A DNA stretch of 64,000 bases, taken from positions 1-64,000 of the forward strand of contig DAINDE010000016.1 of NCBI GenBank assembly GCA_036732025.1. The letters are read 5' to 3'. This DNA is from SSSZ01 sp036732025. GTDB lineage: Bacteria; Pseudomonadota; Gammaproteobacteria; Burkholderiales; Rhodocyclaceae. Below, piece by piece: positions 28,131 to 41,128 of this stretch. Numbering within the stretch: position 1 is the stretch's first letter; the number at the start of each line of letters is the position of its first letter. The translations under genes and the position numbers were made by a program. The notes under the pieces were generated by a model. The model did not search any database and was not told the DNA's origin. It worked only from the letters and a program-made list of their open reading frames with translations.

Positions 28131-29086
28131 CACGGCTTCGCTCCCAGCAGCCCCACCTCGAAGCCCGCCCTGCGCAGGGCCCGCGTAGTCTTGACGCTGA
28201 GAAAGACGAGCATCGCCAGATTGACCAGGGGGATGACGGACAGCACCATGCAGAAGATCTTCTGGGCCTGGCTGCGCCCCAGGCCGGAGCAGATCTTGAT
28301 GACGCCGTTGACGGTCAAGGCGGCAACCAGCACGCCGAAGAGCAGCAGCACCGGGAAGGGCATCGCCAGGCTGCGCTCCGCTGCCCGGAAGAGGAAGTTG
28401 CAGATGATCGAATAGACCACCAGCTTCTGCCCCTGGGCGGCGAGACGCAGGTCGGCATCGGCATCCGCCTCGTCACCTGCGGCGGGCGGTGCAATCGTGG
28501 GAGTGGCGACGGACGGCGCTTCAGCCGCTCCTCCTCCCCCGCCTGGAGCGCCAGCGCCCACGGCCAGCGACTCGAGCCGCAATGGCGCCGCCTCTGCCAC
28601 CGCCGGGGCTGGCGGCGTTCCCGCCGCCAGCCGGGCCGGAACGAGGAAGCGGAAAAAGGCGGCCCGGGCGGCAAACACCGCTTCGGGAACGTCGAGGAGA
28701 ACGCTCACGTTGTCCTGGCGGGACGGATCGTCGGCATCGGCCAGGATGAGGGCCGTGTAGAGGAGGCGTCGGACACCACCCTCGCCCTGGCAGGAAAGCA
28801 TCTGCATCGTGCCCTGCCAGCCTGGCCCTTCGACGGCCTGCCACTGCCCCATCGGCTGACTACCGGGCAGGGTATTGTGCAAATGTTCAAGGCCCAGTGT
28901 GGCGAAGCGTTCGAGGGTGACCGCCCCCTTCGGGCTCGGTTTGCGGAACACCCGGATCTTCGCTCCCGTTGCCGGGTCCGCCACCAGCGTTCCGCCGGCC
29001 GCTTCCTGCGCCAACCAGCCAGCCGGCAAGCGTAGCCGTAGGCCGGGGCCGAGTTCCTGCATGGTCTCCTGTTCATTTCCATCCAT
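28130..29086 (-). CDS. unknown protein with C-terminal membrane helices (operon partner of the caspase fusion)
   Basis: 318 residues with a purine-rich GGGGGAAA stretch upstream. The first ~160 residues form a soluble domain (LRLRLPAGWLAQEAAGGTLVADP, RQDNVSVLLDVPEAVF), perhaps a lipid- or protein-binding sandwich of the kind that begins with PxGW. A low-complexity Pro/Ala/Gly linker (about 165-210) follows. The C-terminus has three hydrophobic segments (LVVYSIICNFLFRAA, PFPVLLLFGVLVAALTVNGVI, CMVLSVIPLVNLAMLVFLSV) and a short tail. Not recognised. It begins 29 bp after the deacetylase-caspase gene on the same strand. Confidence 0.7.
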   Translation of the reverse strand: MDGNEQETMQELGPGLRLRLPAGWLAQEAAGGTLVADPATGAKIRVFRKPSPKGAVTLERFATLGLEHLHNTLPGSQPMGQWQAVEGPGWQGTMQMLSCQGEGGVRRLLYTALILADADDPSRQDNVSVLLDVPEAVFAARAAFFRFLVPARLAAGTPPAPAVAEAAPLRLESLAVGAGAPGGGGGAAEAPSVATPTIAPPAAGDEADADADLRLAAQGQKLVVYSIICNFLFRAAERSLAMPFPVLLLFGVLVAALTVNGVIKICSGLGRSQAQKIFCMVLSVIPLVNLAMLVFLSVKTTRALRRAGFEVGLLGAKP

Positions 29087-29115
29087 CGGTTTCCCCCTTT
29101 TTCCGCCCGCGCTGC

Positions 29116-31839
29116 TCAGCCGTTCCCCAACTGCTGCTTCACGTATGCCGCCCCCGGCCCGCCAGGGGCCAGCTCCAGGTAGGTCTGCCAGGCCTTCCGC
29201 GCCTTGTCCGCCTCGCCGGCCTTGGCCTGGGCGTCCCCCAGGTTGAGGTAGGCGATGGCGCGGGAGGGGTCCATCTTGAGAGTGTTCTCGAACCAGCGGG
29301 CGGCTTCCCTGTACTTTTCCTGCTTGTAGAAGACGAAGCCCAGGTTGTTGGCGGCCAGGGCGAAGTCGGGGCGCAGCTTGAGGGCCTCGGTGAATTGAGC
29401 CTCCGCTTCGGCATAGCGTTTTTCCTTGTAGAGCTGCAGGCCCCGGTCGTTGGCCCGCTGGGCCAGTTGCCGGGCACTGGTGGGCACGGCGGCGGGGGGG
29501 GCGATCTTCTGCTCGCCGCCCTGGAGGTCCCTCACCACCACCGGCGCCGCCGCCTTGTCCCCTGCAGCAACCAGCGGCATCGCCGGGCGGCTCGCGTCCA
29601 GCTTGCCGTTGAGGGCAATGGCATCGGCGGGTAGCTGCCTGGTGTCGGCGCTGAGGAATTCCGCCTCGGCTGGCAGCTCGAAGACGAAGTCGCCCCCCTC
29701 CGACCCGGGCAGGCTGCCGAAGGCCGGCGTCTGGCGGGAATTGGCGGCCACCGCCGGGGCGACATAGGCGGCCAGCTCGGTGGCGGTGATGAGACCGTCG
29801 CCATTGAGGTCGGCCTTGCCGCCCAGGCCCTGCAACAGCGCCCAGGTGAAAACGGAATGGCCGTTGGGGCCGCCGTCCGCCACCAGCTGGTCGGCGCCGC
29901 CGGCAGTCAGCATCTGGCGGCCGAGGCGCCTGGCGTTGTCGCGCAGGAAATTGGCGTTGCCGGCGCCGCGGGTCAGCCCCAGGCCGCTGTAGCAGGCGTC
30001 CATGACGAAGAGGGCGTGCTTGGCGGTGATGCTTTCGGCGATGTTCTGCAACTCGGTCATGGGAATGGCGTCGGTGGCGAGCTGGGCGGGGTCCGCATCG
30101 ACCGGGACGATGTAGCCGAGGTCGCGGCCGGAGCTGAGCTGGCGGGTGGCGCCATGGCCGGCGAAGAAGACGAAAAGGCGGTCGTTCTTCTTCATGCCGG
30201 CGTGGGCCAGCTTGTCGTGGAAGGCAGCCAGGATGCCGTTGCGGGTGGCCTCGGCGTTCTCCAGGGCAACGATGCGCTCGGGCGCGAAGCCGAATTTCTG
30301 GACCAGGGCCTCACGCACCGCCCGGGCGTCGCGCACGGCGTACTGCAGCTTGGGCCAGCGGGCGTAGTCGTCGATGCCGACGACGATGGCCCAGGAGTCG
30401 GCATAGCCGGCGGCACTGGCGGCCGTCGGCGTCGCGGCGGGGGCACCGCCCTTGGCGACGGCAAAGCCGGCGCCGTCCCAACCGGCAAACTGGTAGCCCT
30501 CGGCCAACAGGCGGTCGAGGATGGCGGGCAGGGCCTTGACGGTGCGCTCGTGGATGTCGTGGAAGAGAATGATGCCACGGCCTTCCTTGTCCACCGTCTT
30601 CAGCACCCGTTCGGCGATGGAGGCCGGCACCGGGTCGGCCCAGTCGAGGGAATCGATGTTCCACATCACCGAGCGCAGATGGGCTTCCTCCAAGAGGTGC
30701 AGGCCCTCCGCGTTGCGGGCGCCGTAAGGGAAGCGGAAGAGGGGCGCGCGGCGCTCGTCCACCGCCTTGAGCAACTGGTCGGTGGTCAGCACCTCCGCCT
30801 TCAAGGCCTCGCCGCTCTTTTTCGAAAGCTGGGCATGGGTCAGGCTGTGGTTGGCGAGGGTATAGCCCGCCGCCAGGAGCTTGCGGCTGACCTCGGCCCG
30901 GGGGACCAGCTTCGCCTTGCCATCGGCGCCAACGGTACCGAGGTTGCTGCCCACCTGGAAGAAGATGGCCGGGACGCCGTACTGCTTGAGAATGGCGGCG
31001 ATCTCGCCGGTATAGGTGCCGTGGGGACCGTCGTCGAAGGTGAGTACCAGGGTCTTGGCCGGCAGACCGGCGCCGAAGACCTCGCCCTCGCTTTCGTCCT
31101 TCGCCTTCCTGGCCTTGCCGCGCATGCCCGGCTCGGCGGGTTCCGGTGTCGCAGCGTAGGGCACGACCACGCCGTGGTCCTTGAGAATCTGCTCCCGGCT
31201 GTAGCGGGACTTCAGCTTGGCGACGTAGTCCTCCCAGCGTTCCCGCTTCAGGTCGATGGCGCGGCTCTCGAAGCGGCCGAAGACCTGGCGGATTTCCTTT
31301 TCGTAATTGCGCTCGATCTCGGCCAGGGCCTCCAGATCCTCGCCGATGCGCTTGTGCAGCTTGATGGCCGGCAGCGACCCGTCCTTCGCCATGGCGGCCT
31401 GGAGGCTGCGCAGCAGTTCGCGGAAGGCGAGGCGGTCGGCGTCGAAGAGGTCGGGATCGCTCTCCACGTAATCGAGGAGGCCGGCGACGGTATCGAAGCG
31501 GGCCTGGCCGGCGCCGGGCAGGGCATCGAAGGCGGCCTCGAGATCGACGACCCGCTGCCGGTTCTCGTGGAACAGCGCCTGGCCGACCTGGTTGGCGGCA
31601 TCCCTGTGCTCGGCGGAAAGCTCCCTTTCGTCGGCGAAGAGGACGATGATCCGGCGGTAGGTGGCCAGCGCCTCCTTGAAGCCGGCGAGGAGAGGGGCGT
31701 TGTCGGCCTGGGCTGCGGGGGCCTGCACGGCGCCGGGGGCAGCCTGCCCGCCACCCAGCCAGACGCCGACGCCTAGGGCGGCACCGATGGCGGCCACAGC
31801 GGTCGCCAGAATGATTTTCCTGTTCATGTCCCTGAGCAT
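29116..31839 (-). CDS. polysaccharide deacetylase - caspase-like peptidase (C14) - EF-hand - TPR fusion protein
   Basis: 907 residues. An N-terminal hydrophobic helix (residues 9-28) acts as signal or anchor, followed by a helical region to about 250. Residues 262-460 are a NodB-type deacetylase with every motif present: D269-D270 in LTFDDGP, H331 and H335 in NHSLTH, RFPYGA, DSLDWADP and H427 in ILFHDIH. Residues 480-720 are a caspase-fold C14 peptidase with AIVVGIDDYARWPKLQYAVRDA, H562 in FFAGHGA and C616 in MDACYSGL. An EF-hand loop (D677 to E688) is inserted in it. Residues 785-900 are three TPR units. Both enzymes look catalytically complete. ATG 31827 is an alternative start. It lies between a BrkB-like gene and two unknown membrane-protein genes. 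The enzyme domains would be periplasmic if the helix is exported. Confidence 0.9.
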   Translation of the reverse strand: MLRDMNRKIILATAVAAIGAALGVGVWLGGGQAAPGAVQAPAAQADNAPLLAGFKEALATYRRIIVLFADERELSAEHRDAANQVGQALFHENRQRVVDLEAAFDALPGAGQARFDTVAGLLDYVESDPDLFDADRLAFRELLRSLQAAMAKDGSLPAIKLHKRIGEDLEALAEIERNYEKEIRQVFGRFESRAIDLKRERWEDYVAKLKSRYSREQILKDHGVVVPYAATPEPAEPGMRGKARKAKDESEGEVFGAGLPAKTLVLTFDDGPHGTYTGEIAAILKQYGVPAIFFQVGSNLGTVGADGKAKLVPRAEVSRKLLAAGYTLANHSLTHAQLSKKSGEALKAEVLTTDQLLKAVDERRAPLFRFPYGARNAEGLHLLEEAHLRSVMWNIDSLDWADPVPASIAERVLKTVDKEGRGIILFHDIHERTVKALPAILDRLLAEGYQFAGWDGAGFAVAKGGAPAATPTAASAAGYADSWAIVVGIDDYARWPKLQYAVRDARAVREALVQKFGFAPERIVALENAEATRNGILAAFHDKLAHAGMKKNDRLFVFFAGHGATRQLSSGRDLGYIVPVDADPAQLATDAIPMTELQNIAESITAKHALFVMDACYSGLGLTRGAGNANFLRDNARRLGRQMLTAGGADQLVADGGPNGHSVFTWALLQGLGGKADLNGDGLITATELAAYVAPAVAANSRQTPAFGSLPGSEGGDFVFELPAEAEFLSADTRQLPADAIALNGKLDASRPAMPLVAAGDKAAAPVVVRDLQGGEQKIAPPAAVPTSARQLAQRANDRGLQLYKEKRYAEAEAQFTEALKLRPDFALAANNLGFVFYKQEKYREAARWFENTLKMDPSRAIAYLNLGDAQAKAGEADKARKAWQTYLELAPGGPGAAYVKQQLGNG

Positions 31840-31887
31840 TGTTGTTTTTTGTTCAGGCTGGGATTCTGGGGTGGGGATCGGGGAAGG

Positions 31888-32775
31888 TCAATCCATGCGG
31901 CATGGGGCAACGGCTTCCCGGCCCAGGCGCTCGTACTCGGCGATGACCTGCGCCCCCAGCAGCAGGATGGTGACGGCGATTTCCATGCTGAACAGGGCCA
32001 CCACGGCGGTGGTGAGGGAGCCGTAGACGATGCTCACCCGGGAAACGTGGGTGAAGTACCAGACCAGCAGGTGGCGGACTATTTCCCATAGGCTGGTGGC
32101 GGTGAAGCCGCCGACCAGGGCATGGCGCATGCGGGTTCGCCCCACCGGCATGACGTAGTAGAAGGCGGCGAGCAGGCCGGTTTCCATCAACAGCCCGAAT
32201 AGATAGAGCAGCACGCCGGATACCCCGCCCAGAGACCAGTCGCGCCCCAGGAACGGCACGCTTTCGGCGGCGAGGGCCCGCAGGGCGACCGAGGCCGCCG
32301 TCAGCACCAACAGCGCCGCGGCGAGCATCAGGATGAAGCCATAGGGAAGCACGGCGGCCACCAGGTAATGGCGTTTGCGCTCCTTCTCCCGATGGGAAAA
32401 GATGACGCACATGGCCTTTTCCAGGACGGAGAAGGCGAGAGATCCGAAAAAGACAAGGGTTCCCAGCAGCACAAGCCCGATGGCAACGCGGTGGTCGAGG
32501 AATGCACGCACGTCGTCCATCACCGCCCGGGACTGGCTGGGCACCAGCCATTCCAGGTAACGCCCGAGGGTTGCGAGGAGTTCGGCCTGATCGACCCATT
32601 GGGAAAGGCCGATGACGGAAAGGATGACCAGCGGCACCACCGAGAGCAGGGCGTAGTAGGCGGCCGCCCCGGCCAGCAGCAACCCCTGGTTGTCGCGGAA
32701 GCCGCGGAGCACCTGGCGGGCAAAGGCCAGCGGATGGGTGAGGACGCTACGGGCAGGGCGGCTCAGGAAGGCCAT
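31888..32775 (-). CDS. YihY/BrkB family inner-membrane protein
   Basis: 295 residues from ATG 32775. Six membrane helices and the family signatures are visible: LAGAAAYYALLSVVPLVIL near the N-terminus, FGSLAFSVLEKAMCVIF, and the closing GSLTTAVVALFSMEIAVTILLLGAQVIAEYER. YihY/BrkB proteins are widespread; BrkB was named for serum resistance in Bordetella, and the molecular function remains unsettled (transport or envelope). It precedes the deacetylase-caspase fusion by 48 bp on the same strand, so it is probably the first gene of that unit. The divergent nifJ start is about 290 bp away. Confidence 0.88.
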   Translation of the reverse strand: MAFLSRPARSVLTHPLAFARQVLRGFRDNQGLLLAGAAAYYALLSVVPLVILSVIGLSQWVDQAELLATLGRYLEWLVPSQSRAVMDDVRAFLDHRVAIGLVLLGTLVFFGSLAFSVLEKAMCVIFSHREKERKRHYLVAAVLPYGFILMLAAALLVLTAASVALRALAAESVPFLGRDWSLGGVSGVLLYLFGLLMETGLLAAFYYVMPVGRTRMRHALVGGFTATSLWEIVRHLLVWYFTHVSRVSIVYGSLTTAVVALFSMEIAVTILLLGAQVIAEYERLGREAVAPCRMD

Positions 32776-33063
32776 GGTCTCAGTCCCAGATGAATTGCGA
32801 TGGAACCCCGGGGCGGCGAGCAACAGGAGGCACTATCGGGAGAGCAACGAAGAAAAGGACGCCAGCATAGCCGGCCGGAGGGAGCGATGCCACCCCGGCC
32901 GACCGTCCCGGGCGCTGCCAGCCCTTGCGCCGGCCTTCCCCCACCGCCATTTCGGCGTATGATGGCCTTACGGTGCAGCGCACCGGCAAGAGCGGGGCGC
33001 CGCGGCCGGCAGGTCACCAACCCGCACGCCTTTCCAAGATGCGGGCTCGACTCAGGGTGCATC

Positions 33064-36652
<3,589 letters not shown>

Positions 36653-36660
<8 letters not shown>

Positions 36661-37663
36661 CCTCTCCACCCGCTACCTGGGCCTTGCGCTCAAGAACCCC
36701 CTGGTCCCCTCCAGCACGCCCCTTTCCCGCCACCTGGACCCGGTGCTGCACCTGGAGGATGCCGGCGCCGCGGCCATCGTCATGCACTCCCTGTTCGAGG
36801 AGGACGTGCGCAACGACGAGAAGATGCTCGACCGCTTCCTCCTCCATCCCGAGGCCCTGGGCGAGACGGCCGGCCATCTGCCGGCGGGAGGCGAATACCG
36901 GAGCCGGCTCGACGCCTACCTGGAACACATCGCCGCCCTCAAGGCACGGCTGTCGATCCCCATCGTGGCCAGCCTCAACGGCACTTCCATCAACGGCTGG
37001 CTGGAGCTGGGCCGGCAGATGCAGGCCGCCGGCGCCGACGCCCTGGAACTCAACGCCTGGTTCCTGGCGGGGGACCCCGGCATCGGCGGTGACACGGTCG
37101 AACAGCACTACCTCGATCTCCTGCGCCATCTCAAGCGCGTCGTCACCATCCCGGTCTGCCTGAAGCTGCCTCCCTTCTTCTCGGCCCTGCCCCATTTCGT
37201 GCAGCAGGCTGAGGCGGCCGGGGCGGCCGGCGTTTCGCTGTTCAATCGCTTCTTCCAACCCGACATCGACCTCGAATCCCTCAAGCTCATTCATCGCGCC
37301 CAGCTCTCCACCTCCGCCGACGGCCTGCTGGCGATGCGCTGGATCGCCATCCTGCGCGGCCGTACCCGCCTGACCCTGGCCGCCTCCGGCGGCATCCACA
37401 CCGCCGACGACGCCCTCAAGATGCTGCTCGCCGGCGCCGACGTCACCCACCTGGCCAGCGCCCTGCTACTGCACGGCCCCCAGCGGCTGCGGGAAGTGTT
37501 GGCAGGCGTCGGCCGCTGGCTGGAAACCCACGAATACGAATCCATCCAGCAGCTCAAGGGCTCCATGAGCCAGGCCAACGTCCCCCACCCGGCCGCCTTC
37601 GCCCGGGCCGCCTACCTGGACACCCTGGATTCCTTCAGCCCGCCGCCGGGGGTACGGTACTAG
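36653..37663 (+). CDS. dihydroorotate dehydrogenase-like FMN protein
   Basis: 336 residues, starting inside the last codons of nifJ. The DHOD-type barrel is recognisable: STRYLGLALKNPLVPSSTPLS at the start, IPIVASLNGTSINGWLELGRQMQAAGADALELN, VCLKLPPFFSALPHF, then AASGGIHTADDALKMLLAGADVTHLASALL for phosphate/FMN binding. It lacks the usual DHOD active-site context, and the family habitually sits next to nifJ rather than pyr genes, so a role in electron transfer to or from the pyruvate oxidoreductase is more likely than pyrimidine synthesis. That role is inference from recurrent gene order. Confidence 0.87.
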
Positions 37664-37699
37664 CCTGGAAATTTCACGGGCCGCCTGCTTTGCGCCACC

Positions 37700-39064
37700 T
37701 TATTGCCGACCAACACGGCATTTCGGTCCAGTTTCTGTTTGCAGCAACCGTTCCAGTTCGGCGAGGAAGGGCTCGACGAACTGGCGCTCCACCTCCGGGA
37801 AGCAGGCGCGACGGTAGACCACGTCCAGTTGCAGGCGCCCGTTGACCGTGGGCGTCAGGAACATCAGGTCGTAGGGATGGACCAGGCAACCGAAGATCGC
37901 AGTCTCCAGTATTGGCGCACCGGGTTTGCCGAACTCGGCGAAGTCCTCGTCTACCACCCCTGGGTTCGAGTACAGCACGTTGGTACCCTGGGTGCGTTTC
38001 ATGATCCAGTACACCAGGGATTTCGGCAGGGGGTTGCGGAAGAGGGAGATGGCATTCTCCATGCGCCCCAGCTCCAGCTCCAGCCGGCCGTTGCGGATGG
38101 CTGCCATCTCGGCGTCGACAGCCGCCAGGAGTTCCCGCGTTCCGACGTCGTGGGGGACGCGTAGGGTGCAATCCACCATGAAGCTGCGGAATGCTTCCCG
38201 GTAGGCGTCGCCCAGCAGCCGCCGCAGACTGACGGCGATGGTGTATACCGCCCGCGGAGATTGCGGCTCCTGGTGCTTGCCGATATAGCGGACCAGGGCC
38301 GCGGAAAACAACGTGTTGAGGGTGACCCCGTAGTGCCCGGCAGCGGCATGGATCGCTTCCTGCAGGTCGACCGGCAGGATCAGGTGATGGAAGTCATTGC
38401 CTGCCTGCTCTTCCTCCGGCACCGCATGCCCCCGGGCCGTGAAACGTACCTGGGTGCGCTCCCGCGCCGACATCCGTCGGGTGATTTCCAGATGGGCACG
38501 ACCGCGTCGCAGGAGTCCGGCGGCACCCTTGTACCAGCCGGGGCGGATGCTTTCCAGGGCGTGATGCCGGTGGGTCATCGGCAGCGCCGCCTCCGCGCTC
38601 CCCACGCCTTTCTCGTACTCCTGCATGAGGGCCGCAAGAACAATGTTGCCGCTCTTCACGTCGGCAACGTCGTGAGAGATGCCCAGGTGGAGGCAGGTCC
38701 TGCTCCCGTCTTCCGCCTTCAGCAGCAGCAACCTGACGGGATGGCGGACCAAGCCCCCTGGCTCGGCGGCTGCGACGAGGGCCATTAGTTCCCGACGGAA
38801 ATTTTCGTTGTCGAAGGCCACCGGATGCCGGGTTGTAACCGCCTGCACCAGGAGATCGGCCTCCGCCTCCGGCGCCGCCCGGAGATCCCGGAGCTGTTCG
38901 AACCGCGGAACGACCTGCAGCAGCGCCCGCCGCAAGCGTTCCCGATCGATCTCGCCCTGCACGATGCAGATGTGGCTGTTGGTGATCGGGAAAAGCTTGG
39001 AGCCCCAGCGGAAGAATCCGCACAGTGGGTCGTTCCTGGTCTGGTGGCGAAAAGGGGTGGCCAT
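37700..39064 (-). CDS. condensation-domain-like acyltransferase
   Basis: 454 residues from ATG 39064 with AAGGAG upstream. Residues 126-139 (HLGISHDVADVKSG) match the xHxxxD core of the CoA-dependent acyltransferase / NRPS-condensation superfamily, with H131 and D135 in the catalytic positions and the usual final glycine changed to valine. Later blocks also fit the fold: HLILPVDLQEAIHAAAGHYGVTLNTLFSAALVRY, AVYTIAVSLRRLLG and NVLYSNPGVVDEDFAEFG (the DFGWG-like region). It is divergent from the ABC transporter genes with a 175-bp shared promoter region, so it is a likely member of the lipid pathway, attaching an acyl chain to an alcohol or amine. The acceptor is unknown. Confidence 0.72.
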   Translation of the reverse strand: MATPFRHQTRNDPLCGFFRWGSKLFPITNSHICIVQGEIDRERLRRALLQVVPRFEQLRDLRAAPEAEADLLVQAVTTRHPVAFDNENFRRELMALVAAAEPGGLVRHPVRLLLLKAEDGSRTCLHLGISHDVADVKSGNIVLAALMQEYEKGVGSAEAALPMTHRHHALESIRPGWYKGAAGLLRRGRAHLEITRRMSARERTQVRFTARGHAVPEEEQAGNDFHHLILPVDLQEAIHAAAGHYGVTLNTLFSAALVRYIGKHQEPQSPRAVYTIAVSLRRLLGDAYREAFRSFMVDCTLRVPHDVGTRELLAAVDAEMAAIRNGRLELELGRMENAISLFRNPLPKSLVYWIMKRTQGTNVLYSNPGVVDEDFAEFGKPGAPILETAIFGCLVHPYDLMFLTPTVNGRLQLDVVYRRACFPEVERQFVEPFLAELERLLQTETGPKCRVGRQ

Positions 39065-39239
39065 CGCGATCTCCTTGGCGAGAAAGGCGCGATGATATGC
39101 CCGCGGGATTGCGCAGTCCATCGCAAACACAAATACGACGGCATCGCAATATTCCAAACAAATTAGCCGGCCACCGCGCTAGAATAGGCAATTTGCATTA
39201 ACGCTGCAGCCTAAGGGCGGCGCACAGGGACAAGACAAC

Positions 39240-39914
39240 ATGAATACGCTAGCGATCAAGCTAAGCGGTATCGTCAAGCATTACCGGATGGGCAGCGAGG
39301 ACGTTCCGGCCCTCAAGGGCATTGATTTCGAGGTACCGCAGGGCGCCTTCGTCGCGGTCCGCGGGCCGTCGGGGAGCGGCAAGAGCACGCTGCTCAACGT
39401 CTGCGGGCTGATCGACGGCTTCGATGCCGGCGCCTACTGGCTTGCCGGCGAGGATGTCGGCCGCTTCGACGACCGGGCCCGCACGGAAATCCGCCGCCGC
39501 CGGGTCGGCTTCATCTTCCAGAGCTACAACCTGGTGCCGGTGATGTCGATCCAGGACAACGTGGAATACCCCCTGCTCCTGACGGGCGCGAGCGACGCGG
39601 AACGGCGCAAGCGTGTCGGCGGCATCCTCGAACAGGTCGGCCTGGCCGGGTTGGCCGACCGCCTGCCCGACCAGCTTTCCGGAGGGCAACGCCAACGCGT
39701 GGCGGTCGCCCGCGCCCTGGTCAAGTCTCCGGCCCTGGTGGTCGCCGACGAGCCGACCGCCAACCTGGACACCGCCACGGCGGAACAGATCATCGACCTG
39801 ATGAAGGATCTCGGCACCCGCCTGGGCACCACCTTCCTGGTTGCCACCCACGACGAGCGGATGGCCGCGCATTGCGACCAGGTCCGCACCATGGTCGACG
39901 GGGTGCTGCAATGA
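39240..39914 (+). CDS. LolD/MacB-type ABC transporter ATPase
   Basis: 224 residues. Walker A is GPSGSGKST, signature LSGGQRQRVAVARAL, Walker B LVVADEPTANLD, with H-loop ATHDER. The IFQSYNLVPVMSIQDNVEYPLLL block is typical of the LolD/MacB/FtsE class, which powers release of lipoproteins or lipids from the inner membrane and not classical import. It overlaps the permease by ATGA. It is the first gene of the large + strand unit that leads into the ketosynthase/ACP genes. Confidence 0.92.
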   Translation: MNTLAIKLSGIVKHYRMGSEDVPALKGIDFEVPQGAFVAVRGPSGSGKSTLLNVCGLIDGFDAGAYWLAGEDVGRFDDRARTEIRRRRVGFIFQSYNLVPVMSIQDNVEYPLLLTGASDAERRKRVGGILEQVGLAGLADRLPDQLSGGQRQRVAVARALVKSPALVVADEPTANLDTATAEQIIDLMKDLGTRLGTTFLVATHDERMAAHCDQVRTMVDGVLQ

Positions 39915-41128
39915 GACAGATGCGCCTGGCCTGGAAAAACGTGCTGCGCAACCGGCGCCGCTCGCTGGTCACCATCCTCATCGCCGCCATCGGCTGCGCG
40001 GCAATCCTGGTGGCCAGCGGCTTCGCGCTCTACACCTACAACATGCTCAGCGACAGTGCCGCCCGGGAATACGGGCACCTGACCCTGGCCCAGAAGAACT
40101 TTTTCGACCACGAAGAGGAAACGCCCATGCAGTTCGGCATGGCGGACTACGGGGAGGTCGTGGCACGCCTGCAGGGCAACGGCGAGGTGGCCCATGTGCT
40201 GCCCCGGGTTTCTTTCTCCGGGTTGGTTTCCAACGGCGACAAGTCCGTCATCTTCCTCGGCACCGGGGCCAACGTCGCCGCCGAATCGGACATCCGGGGC
40301 CCCTTCCTCAAGCTGTCGCAGGGCGCCATCAAGGATTCGCAACCGGGCGCCCCACCCTACGTGCTGCTCGGCACCGACCTGGCCCGCAGCCTGGGGGCGC
40401 AGCCCGGTACGGGCCTGACGCTCCTGGCCACGACCGCGTCCACCGGGGGCATCAATGCCATCGACGTGGAAGTCTCCGGCATCGTCTCCACCGGCTGGGC
40501 CGAACTGGACAAGCGCCTGGTCTACACCGACGTGGAAGCGGCCCAGCGCCTGCTCATGACCGACAAGGTCAGCACGCTGTCGGTCTATCTCAAGGATCTG
40601 GCCGGCGTTGCCGGCTTCCTGCCCCGGCTGGCGGCCACGGAACCGGCCGTGGCGCTGCGCGCCTGGTGGGAGCAGGCCTTCTACTACAACTCGGTGAAGG
40701 GCCTCTACAACCGCATATTCGGGCTGCTCGGCATCATCATCGCGGCGCTGGTGCTGTTTTCCGTGATCAATACCCTGGCCATGGCCGTCGTCGAGCGCAC
40801 CCGGGAGATCGGCACCCTGCGCGCCCTGGGCGCCCACCCCGAGGAAATCGTCGCCCAGTTCATGCGCGAAGGCATCCTCATCGGCCTTGTCGGCGTCGGC
40901 CTCGGCAACCTGCTCGCCTGGGCGATCATCCTCGCCCTGCCGCATATGGGCCTGGAAATGCCGCCCCCGCCCGGGCGCTCCGAGGGCTACCCGCTACTGG
41001 TGAGCGCCTCCGTTCCGCTCTACGTCATCACCGATACCCTCATCGTCCTGCTCTGCGCCGGCGCCGCCTGGTCGGTCAGCCGCAAGGCAGCCCGCAAGCC
41101 CATCGTCGAGGCCCTCGGTCATGTCTAG
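39911..41128 (+). CDS. LolC/MacB-type ABC permease
   Basis: 405 residues. One N-terminal helix (LVTILIAAIGCAAILVASGFALY), a periplasmic domain of about 220 residues (for example GHLTLAQKNFFDHEEETPMQFG) and three C-terminal helices form the FtsX/MacB plan. The cytoplasmic coupling motif VVERTREIGTLRALGAHPEEI is present. Only one permease gene is present, so it probably works as a homodimer with the ATPase. It overlaps the LolA-like gene by eight bases. Together the three genes form a mini-Lol pathway dedicated to some envelope lipid; the cargo is inference from the neighbours. Confidence 0.9.
   Translation: MRQMRLAWKNVLRNRRRSLVTILIAAIGCAAILVASGFALYTYNMLSDSAAREYGHLTLAQKNFFDHEEETPMQFGMADYGEVVARLQGNGEVAHVLPRVSFSGLVSNGDKSVIFLGTGANVAAESDIRGPFLKLSQGAIKDSQPGAPPYVLLGTDLARSLGAQPGTGLTLLATTASTGGINAIDVEVSGIVSTGWAELDKRLVYTDVEAAQRLLMTDKVSTLSVYLKDLAGVAGFLPRLAATEPAVALRAWWEQAFYYNSVKGLYNRIFGLLGIIIAALVLFSVINTLAMAVVERTREIGTLRALGAHPEEIVAQFMREGILIGLVGVGLGNLLAWAIILALPHMGLEMPPPPGRSEGYPLLVSASVPLYVITDTLIVLLCAGAAWSVSRKAARKPIVEALGHV

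Noticed and set aside
29116..31839. Treating the deacetylase-caspase fusion as an assembly chimera
   Set aside because: One uninterrupted frame, uniform codon use and both enzymes complete; nothing suggests a false join, although only a second genome would settle it.
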